DNA from: Ceraceosorus guamensis
Lineage: Eukaryota > Basidiomycota > Exobasidiomycetes > Ceraceosorales > Ceraceosoraceae
Direction of reading: 5' to 3'
DNA length: 64,000 nt
Assembly: GCF_003144195.1 (NCBI RefSeq)
Contig: NW_020290018.1
Coordinates: 16,916-80,915, forward strand
Below the pieces are notes generated by a model. The model did no database searches. It worked only from the letters and a program-made list of their open reading frames with translations, and had not been told where the DNA came from. The position numbers and the translations under genes are program-made. Below, one piece after another: positions 37,518 to 48,534 of the stretch (the first letter of the stretch is position 1; the number at the start of each line of letters is the position of its first letter).

Positions 37518-38104
37518 CAGGGGATCGCGCCGCGTGAGTACGGAAGAAAGATTGGCAATTTGCTTGACTTTGCTGCACAGCACGACACGACGCGACGCGA
37601 CGCGAGCATCTGGCCGCTCCATTGGCAATTTGCGCTCTGCAGATCGCACGCCACTGTGCTCACCTTTTTGAACTTTTCTTCGTCCAGCTGTCGCCCCTTG
37701 AATTGACCGCCTTCCAAGTGCTGCAGATCGAGAAAGTCCAGATACTTTTTCCACTCTGCCAAGAATGCTACGATCTGCAGCGGCTGATCCACGCTTCGAT
37801 GTCGCCTAAACTCATCCTTGACGTAAGCATCGCCCAGACTGCGCTGATTCGCATCGAGGTATTTGCGATGAGATCTGAGGATGCGACGAAGCAATTTGAG
37901 CGGGGGGAGGAGAGCTGCGGCTGTGAGGCCGAGATCATGAGAAGAGGTGGATGGAGTGGCGACTTGAGATGCGCAGCGAAGCCAAAGCGGCGATCTGGGA
38001 TAGGATGAGGCGTGACCTGTAGGGATAGAAGCAGACCCAGAGGCAGAGGCGTAAGCCAAGCCTGGTGCAAATGATCGCAAGGCTGCTGAGCGAATGGCGA
38101 TCAT
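37279..38104 (-). CDS. SDH7: Succinate dehydrogenase assembly factor 3 (ACN9/Sdh7)
   Basis: Mitochondrial matrix chaperone that protects the Fe–S subunit of succinate dehydrogenase during complex II assembly. Two exons, 38104–37664 and 37458–37279; 206 residues. A presequence rich in Ala, Ser and Arg (MIAIRSAALRSFAPG) precedes the ACN9 core: LLPPLKLLRRILRSHRKYL, GDAYVKDEFRRHRSVD, IVAFLAEWKKYLDFLDLQ, then LSDEQLYQLHEFM in exon 2. The signature LYR tripeptide is LLR here (Tyr replaced by Leu). The 205-nt intron is long for this region because it holds a GA run (37474–37518). It diverges from COQ8 over 711 bp. Confidence 0.92.
37474..37518. repeat. (GA)n run in SDH7 intron
   Basis: About 45 nt of GA with one C interruption; on the SDH7 coding strand it is a CT run, so it adds a polypyrimidine stretch just upstream of the acceptor at 37459. 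Confidence 0.9.
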
Positions 38105-38815
38105 TTCGTGGCTTTTTGTCGAGCGGGCCACAAATGCGAGGCAGAAGGCAGAGACAAGGAGCGAGCTGAGTGAGAATCTGGTCAATCACGAAAGTTCTCA
38201 GGAGGCAAGGCTGAGTGGGTAGTCTTGCGCGTCTGCTGGAGCGTCGAAATCGAAGTCTGATGAGAGTCGAGTTGAATGAGAATGACGAATGACGAATGCA
38301 AGAGACACGAGACACGAACTCGTGACTCAACTGCTTACTCAAATGGCTTTGAGTCACGAGTCGTGATAATCGTGAATTACGAATCTTCTTTTTTGATTCA
38401 AGATTGTGCAAGCAAGAGATGTGCTGCAGCGCGTATGCACGCGTTCGGTGGGCCTGTGCGTCATGTCATGCCTCTGCATATAAACATTCGTGATCATCAT
38501 GATAATCTTGAATTCTTGCTTTCAAGATTTGTTGTACCGCGTGCGTCAGCTTTCAGAAGCGGAGATCGAGCAACCTCCACACACGTGATCGCATCGAGGC
38601 GGGCAAAGTTCAAGTCGCAAGAATAAATATAACAACGGTACAGTACCGGTAATCGATCATGCAAGGCTGCGATGGGCGTGCACTCACCTCTTTCTCCATG
38701 CAAGGCTGCTGTGTGATCCACACTCACACTCACACTCACACTCACACTCACGCTCCAAACCTAATCCACTCCGATGCCACCTTGACAGGGCGTTGAGCCA
38801 AGCATCTTGCCAGCC
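38105..38815. promoter_or_regulatory. Shared divergent promoter of SDH7 and COQ8
   Basis: 711 bp separate the two start codons. The stretch holds a dense patch of TCACGAG/CTCGTGA words (38300–38400), CACGTG at 38582–38587 and a CTCACA hexamer repeat (38719–38752) about 65 bp upstream of COQ8. Both products serve the respiratory chain, so joint control is plausible but not shown. Confidence 0.45.
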
Positions 38816-41800
38816 ATGTCGTCGGCGCGCACAGCGCTCGCTTTGATCGCAGCCGCGCGCGCCCTCGCTTCCCAGACTCTGGCCGCTCAAGCTGCATCGC
38901 TATCGGCGTCGCAGCACAGAGCTGGGACTGCCAAGGAAGCTCACTTGCAGGACGATCTCCATCCACGGCAGCATGCTTCGTCTCATGACGATGCGCGCTC
39001 CCATGCAAATCCAGCATCCTCGAATGCCGATGGGTCAGATGCAGCCTTGCACACCTCCCCTTCTCGCTCAAGCATCGCATCCACCAGCGCACAGTCCGCA
39101 CAAGCCTTCAACAACGCTGCCGCCTCTTCTTCCTCAGCTTCGTCCCTTCATCAACCTCCACCTCCGCACCCGCACCCGCACCCGCACCCGCGCCCAACCC
39201 AGCCATGGCCATCAAAAGCACTGCAAGCTGCTGCTGCCCGAGATGGGTTGGTGGCCAATGCAGATTTGCCCTCGACAAGCTCGTCCAGGAACGATGAGAG
39301 CGAGCATGCCGATAGGCAGCTTCGAGTCGAGACTGTGACTCAGGCTCCAGTCTCTACACCGTACACGCCTTTCGCGTCAGATCCCAACGCGTCATTGCAG
39401 AATGAAGCGAGCGGAGCCGCGACGCTCGGCATACAAGCTTCGGCAAGGGACACGTCCAACCAGTCGATGATGCAGGTAGAAGCGAATCCTGAGCCAATGC
39501 TCACCAACGCCAGGCGCCCCTCCATGCCAGGGACATCAACGGCTACGCACCCGCTTACGGTGCAAGAGCAAAAACAGGGACGGCAGCTCGTGTTCGATGA
39601 CTACGATGCCACCACTGCCCCACGTGCCATTCCCTTGCAAGCAGCAAAGGTACCATCCTCGCGCTTCGCCCGAGCTCTTCACTACGGTGGGCTAGGCGTG
39701 GGTCTCGCGTGGGGAGCTGCTGGCTCGTACCTCACCGGCAACAGCTCGCGCTCCACTCAGGGCGGTGGCAGTGGCAGTGATGGAACTCGACAAGGTTCGC
39801 CAATTCTTGGGGAAGCCAATCTCCGCAGGCTGGTAGACAAGCTGAGCACGATGCGTGGCGCGGCTTTGAAGCTAGGGCAATTCCTCAGCATACAAGGTGC
39901 GTTGCGCTTCATCATGTGTCTAGTCTCCATCTTTTTCATCCCAGTCCATTGCAAGGTGGCGACAAAGGTGCTCAGCCTCTTCTCTGTACTAACCTGACCA
40001 ATCTTCAACGCTCCGCAGACAGCAACATGTTGCCTCCTCAACTGGAGGAAGTGCTGATGCGAGTGCAGAATAGCGCTCACTACATGCCGCAATGGCAGCT
40101 CGAGGTAAGACTCATCTGCTGCCCTCCAACTCACCATTGAGGCACAGTCCTAAGTGACTCCTCATCTTGCTTGGTCCCCTCTAGCGCGTCATGACGGCCG
40201 AGCTGGGCGCATCGTGGCGCTCACAATTCGACAAGTTCGACGATGTGCCATTCGCATCGGCTTCCATCGGCCAGGTGCACGCTGCTGTGGTCGCCACGGA
40301 TCACACCTCTCCCCTGGCTGGTCAGCGCGTTGCTGTCAAGGTGCAATTTCCCGGCGTGCGCGCCTCGATCGCGTCAGATCTAGGAAACCTTCGATGGCTT
40401 CTCGCAGTGTCTGCCGTCTTGCCCAAAGGTCTGTTCCTCGACAACACCATCCGCGTCATGAAGCGCGAGCTGGACGACGAGTGCGATTACGCGCGAGAAG
40501 CCGACATGATGCGTCGCTTTCGGTCCTTTATCGAGCACAGCGACGTCTTTGCAGTGCCTCGCGTGGTCGACGAATTGAGCACGGGTCAGGTGTTGACTAC
40601 GGAAATGATGCGTGGGCGTCCTTTGACACAGGCTGGCAGGTACACTCAGGAAAAGCGTAATCAGGTGAGGCGCTTGAGACGTGCGCATTGCAACTCGGAA
40701 CGGACCCGCTGATGCTTGACAACGCCACTAGATCGCGAGGTCAATTCTAGAGCTTTCGCTGAGGGAGCTGTTCGAGTATCGACTGATGCAGACAGATCCG
40801 AATTGGACAAATTTCTTGTTCAACGAAGCGACCAACAAGATCGAGCTCATCGACTTTGGTGCCGCACGAGCTTACGAAAAGGAGTTCATTGATGACTGGC
40901 TGTGCATGCTTCGCGCTGCGATCGGCGGTCAACGACAGGCCTGTATTGAATGGAGCGAAAAGGTTGGATACTTGACGGGACAAGAGTCTGAAGTGAGTGC
41001 GAGAGACATTGGTAAATTTGGCTGCACTTACACAACTCCCGCTCTATCTGCCTGCAGGCCATGCGTAATGCCCACGTCGACTCTATGATTGCATTGGGCG
41101 AGCCGTTCCGGCAAGACGCCCCCGACCCTTACCCTTTTGCAGAGCAGACCATCACTGCTCGTGTCCGAGCGCAGATACCTTTGATGCTCCGCGAACGCCT
41201 GACGCCGCCGCCGGAGCAGACCTACTCACTCAATCGCAAGTTGAGCGGTGCTTTCTTACTTTGCGCCCGGCTGGGCGCCCAGGTCAGCTGTAGCAACATG
41301 TTCGAGGAAGTGACGAGGGACTACATGTTGGGATCTGCTAGCTCCACGCCTCTGCCTTCCGACACCGCTCGACGTAATGGCAATGTGGGCGGTGATCAAG
41401 GGCAAAGACTTGACCTGGCTGGACGAAGGGCATTTCATAGCTCTGCCGCCCGCCATTCCCCTCCCGAGTCTCGTTATGGACCTGGCTTCACTTTCATCGA
41501 CAAGCTGCGGGAACGTGAGCAGAGGTGATTAGTGCTGGTCAAATACATGCGTTGCACCGTCGTACTAAGAGTGCTGTGTATGCCTGTCACCGCCTTGCGC
41601 ATCTCATCCAGGTCGCGTCAATCTAAATGATCGATGGCCAAGGCATGTCATCGCCGCCATACCCAATGCTCCCGATGCGGAGGATCCAGCCTCAAAAACG
41701 GCTCAAGTTGCGTCTCTCGCGCCGTCCGGCGGGACAGCAGCCCCGTCTCTACGGTCTACTGCGGACGACCCCGGGAGCCACAATCCCATCCTGCTGTCTG

Positions 41801-42352
41801 CTACAGTGCCAGCGCAGAAGAGCAGCCCTGCCGACAGCCCGACGACAGCAGCGAGTTCGGAGCCTGCCGCACCGATTCTTGTGCGCGGCATCAGTATACC
41901 CCCGAAGCCCGAGGCCCCTGGCTCTGAAGGTGAGCACGCGTCAACATTGGGTCAAACATGGGACCCACGCTGACCTCTAGTTCGGGCGCGGTGTAGACTG
42001 CTGTATGTCAGGTTGTGTGCATTGCGTATAGTGAGTCAGTCCCACGAATCTGCCGCGTCCTCATGCTGATAAGAGTCATCGTTGCATGAGCAGCGACATG
42101 TACGCCGACGACCTTGAAGCTTTTCACGAGGCCCGAAATCAGCTATTATCGCTGACGCCGCCTCTGACCGACGATGAGTGGCCAAGTCACCTGTTGGGGC
42201 CTCGACCTGAAACGGCACCCAACTTCAACGGGGCCAAGGAGCAAGCTCAGGCGGAGGCGGACGCTCATGAGAGTTCTCTGGATCCATCTATGCAAGCGTT
42301 CCTGGCCATGGAGCGGGGCATCAAAGCCAAGCGGGCAAATTCGCCGTCGTAG
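38816..42352 (+). CDS. COQ8: COQ8 atypical kinase read in frame into an OXLD1-type domain
   Basis: COQ8 (ABC1/ADCK) is an ATPase of the inner mitochondrial membrane needed for coenzyme Q synthesis. Exons 38816–39896, 40019–40104, 40185–40664, 40732–40992 and 41058–41514 encode KxGQ (ALKLGQFLSIQ), the Ala-rich loop (FASASIGQVH), VAVKVQFPG, DPNWTNFLF and LIDFGAAR, ending near FLLCARLGAQVSCSNMFEEV. Without splicing at 41515 the frame stops at 41528. Splicing 41514 to 41612 keeps the frame, and exons 41612–41929, 41997–42030 and 42094–42352 then add a Pro/Ala-rich linker and the oxidoreductase-like domain DCCMSGCVHCVYDMYADDL of OXLD1-type mitochondrial proteins; total 991 codons. An internal mitochondrial-presequence-like motif, RRAFHSSAARH (about residue 760), sits between the two parts. 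Either a fusion, or a second gene starting inside (ATG 41298 or 41325) that overlaps COQ8's end. Confidence 0.88.
41325..42352 (+). CDS. OXLD1: OXLD1-type oxidoreductase-like protein (alternative separate start)
   Basis: The alternative to a fusion is an independent product that starts within the COQ8 3' end, at ATG 41325 (or 41298), and uses exons to 41514, 41612–41929, 41997–42030 (34 nt) and 42094–42352; 266 residues. It would carry its own targeting region, RRAFHSSAARH being typical of fungal mitochondrial presequences. The Cys-rich motif CCMSGCVHC followed by VYDMYADDLEAFHEA defines the oxidoreductase-like family, whose reaction is unknown. No other in-frame ATG with a matching phase was found between the COQ8 domain and 41612, so this protein cannot be made without sequence shared with COQ8. 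Confidence 0.6.
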
Positions 42353-42454
42353 CCCTCCTTCAATTCAATCATTGCATTGATGCAAAGAAATTTTATTGGG
42401 ACATTGCGCGAGCCACTCGATAAGGTAAATAAGGTATAGGTTAGGAATTGCAGA

Positions 42455-45261
42455 TCAGTCACCACCTCCCACCGAGTGAAGGTGAAATTGCATTCCGGCC
42501 ATCAAGGTGAGGAGCAGCACTTCGATGTCAGGAAACTAGCGCGACGACGCAAGAAGAATCGTGACTCGTCAACGACATGTACTGGGCGCAAGTGTGGCCA
42601 TCGTAAGACTCACGTTGGGCTCGACGCTCAGCAGTCCACCGCCTTTGCTTTGTCTGACATCTCGCACAAAGACGGCTCGGACGCGCTCGCGATTCGTTTT
42701 GGCGTCGAGGCTCTTCTCCACCAGCTTCATGAGGTGCGCGCCGCACCACTGCGGGTCAAAGCAGCGTCATATCCGTCAGATCTGGTCAGGTAAGGCGTGT
42801 CTGCACACACCGAGTAGGCGCACCTCGAAAGTTTGCTCCTTTTTAGTCGCGAAAGCGAGAGCGGTGGCAGTCAAAGGCACGCCCTTCTCGCGCCCAGGAA
42901 AACCAGGATCGAGCGGGATGGAGAAAGCCAATCTCTGTCCGTAGTAATCGGCTTTGCGGAACTCGCCCTCCCAGGGATCCTTGAAGGGCGTCTCTTCGTA
43001 CTCGGTCGACGTACCCGCTTGCATGCGTGGGATCGCGGCAGTTCGCGTACGCGCCACGTCCCAGCGATACTTTTTGCCCGGGATCACTTTGAGCACAGAA
43101 GGCTACAGCATGGTGGAACAATCATGGGCAGAGGTGGCGCATGTCAGGTGCCGTTCTCGAGCCGCGTGCTTGAGGAGTCAGGTGCACTCACTCCGGATCT
43201 ACCATTGCGATGCAGGTCGAGCCTCGTAGCTGCCGGTGCTGGCAACCAGCCCATGCCCAAGCCGACCGCTATGCCTGCACGCCTTTGCCTGATGGCGTAT
43301 ACCTCTCTCCCATCCGCAGTCGTAATGAGATGAGTGAGTTTGCCCTTGGACCCTCGGGCGTCCAAGTCCGTGCCGGGTGCACAAGGCACGATGTTGAGAG
43401 AGATGCGTTTTCGACTGTCCGTGTCGTCGAGCTCAGCCTCATTTTCAGCTGTGCTGATCTCCCTTGCCGCATCTGGAGAGATCAGGACTGGAATGGGTGC
43501 AAGGCTTGCCGCTACGCTGAGTACGCTCGACACACTCCCTTGCGTTCCCGAACGAGACCTCATTCCGCGCTTTTTAGACACCGATTGCGATGATGGGTGG
43601 TGAAAGGAGCTGTCACTGGACGAGCTATCGACGCGTCGAGGCTGTACTGAGCTCGGTCTATCGGGTCCTGCCGCTAGCACTTGTCTGAAAGCGGAAGAGT
43701 CGTCGCTTAGCGAAATGGAACGTCGCACACGCGCGAAGCCCCTTGCGCTCGGACTTGTTGCGCCGCTTCCACTGTCCTGTCGGGAAGAATTGGAGGAGCC
43801 TGCGTGTGATGGGGCTGGGCTTGGTGGCTCCTCGAGCATCTCCATTTCCGATGTGTCCACTGCTGCCTGCGCGCCCCCTATCGCATGGTCGAAAGCGGAA
43901 GCGCCAGCGGCGCTTGTTGAAGGAGACATGGCAGGTGAAGCGATGGCAGAGGAACTCTGGACAATCGTTCGCCCGCTCGAGCTTGGCAGCATCGACGCGC
44001 CACTGGTCTCTTTCGCCAGGCATGCGCTTCCGGAATCGTGTTGTGACGCACGTCTCGAGCGATCTTGGGGCGTTCGAGAAGATGATGCTCGACCTGTGGT
44101 CGATGCAGAGTCACCAGGCAGAGAGTGTTGCCGCAGACTTGCTGGGGAAGCGAGGGAGGCAGCTGGACTAGCGTAGGGACTGGACCGTGCACTATTGGCC
44201 GAGGATATATCGAGACTTGGAGCTTGGGCTGTAGGTCTCCGGCCTGCAAGCGCGCTTGTGGGGGACAAATGCCGCGGGCTACCCGCTACATTCTGCGCTT
44301 GCACGGGTCTGGCAAAGTTCGGCGGCAGGGGAGATACTTGTCGACGATGTGGCGCTGGCCCTGCAAGATCTTGTGCAGGATCCTCCGGTGAACGATTCGA
44401 TTGTATCGATGCCGAGCCTGTCTCGGGCGCGAGACGAAGCGCAGCTGCATTGGAAGGAGATAGGACGGTGTGTGCAGACAGTGTGCGAAGAGCTCTCAAC
44501 TTGCGCGAGCTCGAATTGTCATCGGTCGCGGCGCGCAGTGTCGCTGCAGAATTTGAGCAGAGATCCATGGGCGAGGATGGGGAGGAGGTGGATGCATGCG
44601 AGGCCGGCGCGACTGTCGCTGCGCTGACACTTGATCCCCGCTGTCCGTCTGCCCGCGTCCCGAAACCTCGACTCCTTGCAGACCTGGGCTCCGATTCAAG
44701 GGAGTGGGGTGACCGATGGCGACTTGCGGAAGAGTGTTGGTGAAGAGATGTCTGCTCGTGGTGCGAGGAATTTGTTTGGCTCAATGACGTGTTGCTGCCG
44801 CGGCCAGATCGAGCGTCTTCGACATAGGGATAGGACATGCTTGTAGAGAGCGAGGCAGGAGAAGTGGCAATCTGAGATCTGGAAGTGGAGGCAGAAGCAC
44901 CAGCCCCTGCAGCGTCAGGTTGAAGGTCCAGCAGCATATCGCTGGTCGCCAAGGTGCGCCGAACTGAAGCAGCGAATCGGCTGGCGAGGCGGCGGTGCGC
45001 TTTCAAGCCGCTATGTGAGGTGCTGCCAGGCTGCGATGCATGGCGTTCGTAAGGCGGTTTGACCGCAGCACCCGAGCTGGCGCTGGTAGAAGCCCTAGAT
45101 GGGCTCTCGCTGGGCCTGGAGGGACTGGCTGCAATGTCTGCAGCGCCGCCTCCCCCAACGCTGAAGGATGTCGCGCTGGTGTTTTGCGAGGCATATGCGC
45201 CGTGCTGACTGCCACTGCCGCCTGCCTTGGCTGGGCGTCTATCGGCTGAAGAGCGAAACAT
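42455..45261 (-). CDS. Ser-rich protein with conserved C-terminal domain, function unknown
   Basis: I do not recognise the family. Four exons: 45261–43192, 43102–42824, 42748–42614, 42535–42455; 854 residues from the first in-frame ATG. The frame stays open, with the same composition, upstream to 45660, so a further 5' exon is likely and the true start is unresolved; acceptors near 45594 or 45660 would fit. Roughly the first 620 residues are Ser/Ala/Pro/Arg-rich and disordered. The last ~240 residues look folded: RKRISLNIVPCAPGTDLD, KLTHLITTADGREVYAIRQR, GKKYRWDVARTRT, YGQRLAFSIPLDPGFPG, WCGAHLMKLVEKSLDAKTNR and LLLTLMAGMQFHLHSVGGGD. It converges with the COQ8 locus, 102 bp apart. Confidence 0.75.
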
Positions 45262-46086
45262 GGCATGGCTGCTGGACAGGGTGCTGCGTGAAGCTATGGA
45301 AGAGCTGTAGTGACTCAGATCATCGGCAGCGCGCGCTGGCCTCGAAGCTGGCCACGGTGCATTTGGGCGCGCTGCTGCTCCTGCTGCTGTAGCTGTAGCG
45401 GCTATTTGGCCCAACGCAGCGCTGCTCTTTGTAGATCGTAAGTTTGGCCTCTGTTTTGCTTGCCACTCAACCTGCCTGCCCGACGCCGAGGGCAGGTCAC
45501 CGAAGTTGTGACGGGCAGACACGGTGGGTGATGTTCTGAGCGCGCGCAAGGACCTAAGGCAGGCCTTGCTAGCAGTCTGCGATGTACAGGTGCTCTGCAC
45601 AGATGCTGCCGGCAGCGAATACTGGCGTATCGACGGATCCGCAGACGGGAGTGTACGGTGCTGTGATTAAGCACAAGGTGGCGGCTATTGTGCGTGGGAA
45701 CGGGAGCGAGGTAGGTGAATGGCTGATGATGGCAATGTCGACGTCGACGTCGAAGCACTCGTCGAGTGTCTGCACGGGCGCCTGAGGCCGAAGTGACCAC
45801 TCAGTGGTATGCGGCGTTTGTGGCAGGAGAGGGTTCCAGGAAGCACGTAGCGGACTCAAGAGAGGAGAGAGAAGCTTGACAGAGTACCGTGTGGCGTGTG
45901 TGTAGTTTGATAGATCTGAGCGAAGACAACGACCGCCACGAGATTTCATTCAAGAACGGCCCGCGGGGCTGGCTTGCGTGTATAGATGAATGACGAGATG
46001 ACGAGGGTGAAACATGCGCCGAGTGATCAAATCAGAATCAGAATCTTGTACGCCGTTCCTTCTCAAGTCGTGAGTCGTGAGCGAAG

Positions 46087-46128
46087 CAGCTGGTGCTGGT
46101 GCTGGTGCTGGTGCTGGTGCTGGTGCTG
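46087..46128. repeat. GCTGGT hexanucleotide repeat
   Basis: About seven copies in non-coding DNA; frames across it are pure repeat. Confidence 0.9.
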
Positions 46129-46401
46129 ATCGATGCTCCTCGATCGCCTCCAGATGCATGCACCATCGATCAGGTCCGGGGTCGTGGTCGTGGTCGTGGT
46201 TCAAAGGGCGCCCGCACTTCAATGCGATTCGGGCTGCCATGCAATCTCCAACACCGCGTTTGTGCGCGCATCTGCATGCACACATGCATAGAGTGTCCTG
46301 TCCTGTTTTAGACGCTCCAGACTCGAAAGCGAGTTTGTCCACTGCATGTGTGGTGTCTTGCGCTCGGTGTACAGTACAGTCACAAGTAGTTCAATGGAGT
46401 A

Positions 46402-46468
46402 GTATAGTCCGTGAGTGGAGTAGACTCGTTGTATAGTCCGTGAGTGGAGTAGACTCGTTAGTACGTGC

Positions 46469-46498
<30 letters not shown>
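46402..46498. repeat. 29-bp tandem duplication followed by (TAG)n
   Basis: Two identical 29-bp units (46402–46430 and 46431–46459) are followed 9 bp later by ten TAG triplets (46469–46498). No coding role. Confidence 0.85.
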
Positions 46499-46499
<1 letters not shown>

Positions 46500-47378
46500 T
46501 AGTGCTGGCGGTGCGGTCCGCTCACTCGTGGCTCTATAGGCGCCGTAAAGTGCATTCCATTCCGATGGCGGGCTGAAGCGATCGGCGTTCTTGCGCCCTG
46601 CAGCTTAATTGCTGCCCTCGAGTTGGCCGCATCAAGCAGCTAGCTGCATATGATGGTTGGCGCCATTCGCTTGTGCTGGCTTTTGGCAGCCGCATCGAGC
46701 TGCCACCGTACCTGATGAGCACCATTCGCAAATGTGAATCTTGACCCACGATCGACTGCTGCACGACCGCCGCCAACAGGAATCGCCGCTGCATGCAAGA
46801 CGGCCAATCTTGAGAACCAACCGCGGTACATGCATCCAGTGCAAGGGTGGATGATCTGCTGATGGTCGCCCATGCAGTCAGTGAGCCCAAGAAGAGGCGC
46901 GCAGGCTCATGATCGTCGGTCACTCTCTCCGTCTCATCAGGACCATCAATCACAAACGGACTGCGTCCAAAAGAGGTGCGCCTACGAGCGACGGAAGCAA
47001 TTCCACTCTTGCAGCTTCGACCGCGAGGTCATCATGCCTGATCGTTCGGCGACGCTGTGCCGCTGTCCACTGTATTGCCGAGGCAAGCTGTGCCTTGACG
47101 CCTGACATGAAAGCCAGAGCACACATGCGGGCGTCACTTGTACAGCAAAGCAGCAGCGCAGAGCTGCATGCATGCGTGGCCTAGCTGTGTTATTCACGAC
47201 TCGTGTGCTGATTGTCATACTCGGCTGGCTTACCATACCTTCTGAGCGAGCAGTCAAGAGTCAGCGTCGTGTTGATCGGTTGTGCATTCAACGCTTCCGC
47301 GGCAAATGCTGGAGTCACGACACCATAATTCAAAGGTCATGTTGCCTGCGCAGTGCGAGTGCTCACGGGATCATGACA

Positions 47379-47394
47379 GGGGGGGGGGGGGGGG
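47379..47394. repeat. G16 homopolymer
   Basis: A 16-nt run of G in intergenic DNA. Confidence 0.9.
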
Positions 47395-47733
47395 AGGAAG
47401 CTCTTCATTCGAAGGGGAACAAAGTAGAGGATCGCATACCTACAGCCGACCAGAGTTGACAGCTGCTGGAGTCGCGAGTCTTTTGTTGGGTGACCAGCAC
47501 GCAGGTATATTTGCATGGGTGACCAATAGTCATCAGTCAATGAGTGTACAATACGTCCTACCTACGCTAAGCATGCGCGATTGCGCCAAGCTGCATGCAG
47601 AAGGCCAAAAATAATGCCGACATATCTTCCTCGCTGCGAATTCGTGATGTTTCACGTACGATGCAGGCATGCAGGTAAGACGCGCCTCGAGGCAAGCGAG
47701 CGGTCACGTGGGTGTTGACCAACGGGTCAAGGA

Positions 47734-48266
47734 CAAATCAAGGGCAGATTCTATTCGGAGATGCGTGCATATGATAATTGGAGACAACGTCATATATGGA
47801 CGTACCGCAATTTGGCTGTAGGGCCAATTGAGCCGTATTTCAAAATTGGCACTTATACGGCACCGTATGCCGTATTCAAGATTGCGCGCAGATTTGCTAT
47901 GATGCGCGCAAACTTGAATTGTTAGACTAATCAAAATTTGAGTTGAATTGCGCGCGCAATTGGAATTCTAATCTGCAAGCGGAGCGTGTATTGGGCTCAA
48001 TTACAGTCTCTGTGCGCGCAATGCTGATCTGGAACGCTAATTTTGTAATCTGCTGATGATAATGGATGCGCCCGCAGTCAGAAATGTAATCTGCATGTTA
48101 ATTCATGTGATTCTCCTTTGATTGGTGTCTGCGCGCGCAGCGAAACATTAGTACGGCCACATTTGACGTACCGCAATTTGTTTGTACGGCATTTGTACGT
48201 CCATATGTGACGTTGTCTCCGAATATCATATGCACGCATCTCCGAATAGATTCTGCCCAAATCAAG
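47734..48266. mobile_element. 515-bp MITE, MULE-like, with 9-bp target duplication
   Basis: The element spans 47743–48257. Its ends are inverted repeats of 63 bp with about four mismatches, starting GGCAGA on each side and sharing ATTCGGAGATGCGTGCATAT. It is flanked by identical 9-bp direct repeats, CAAATCAAG, at 47734–47742 and 48258–48266. The interior is AT-rich, contains several GCGCGC-centred words and has no coding frame. Long inverted ends plus a 9-bp target duplication fit non-autonomous Mutator-like elements (usually 8–11 bp); the family call rests on these two traits only. The intact duplication and well-matched ends argue for a fairly recent insertion. Confidence 0.85.
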
Positions 48267-48411
48267 TGCAGTGCAAAGAGTCAAGATTAACAATCTTGAA
48301 TCGCGATGTTCAAGAATCCATCACGAACTGAAAATCGGACACAAGTTCGAACTCGAAAACAGCATTCGGACATTCACGCCGTATCGTCCAAGAGATACGC
48401 ATCAACAAGTC

Positions 48412-48477
<66 letters not shown>

Positions 48478-48534
48478 CTATTCGTGATGGAAATGCGGAC
48501 AAGACATGAACAATGTCAGGCACCCGTTGCTACA
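48267..48534. other. Intergenic stretch with (GAT)21
   Basis: Between the MITE and the MFS gene. It includes an uninterrupted GAT run at 48415–48477. No gene: the Asp-run frame across it is repeat only. Confidence 0.7.
48415..48477. repeat. (GAT)21 microsatellite
   Basis: Perfect 63-nt trinucleotide run, 58 bp downstream of the MFS stop codon. Confidence 0.95.

Larger units (their letters stand above)
45262..47742. other. Intergenic region upstream of the Ser-rich gene
   Basis: Apart from a probable 5' exon of the Ser-rich gene in its first part (45262–45660), no gene is recognised. It contains a GCTGGT repeat (46087–46128), a perfect 29-bp tandem duplication (46402–46459), a TAG run (46469–46498), a G16 run (47379–47394) and CACGTG at 47705–47710. 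Confidence 0.55.

Noticed and set aside
41515-41528. Simple COQ8 stop at 41526–41528 without splicing
   Set aside because: Kept as an alternative only: the perfect GTGAGC donor at 41515 and in-phase downstream exons make the longer product equally likely. Not counted as a separate gene.
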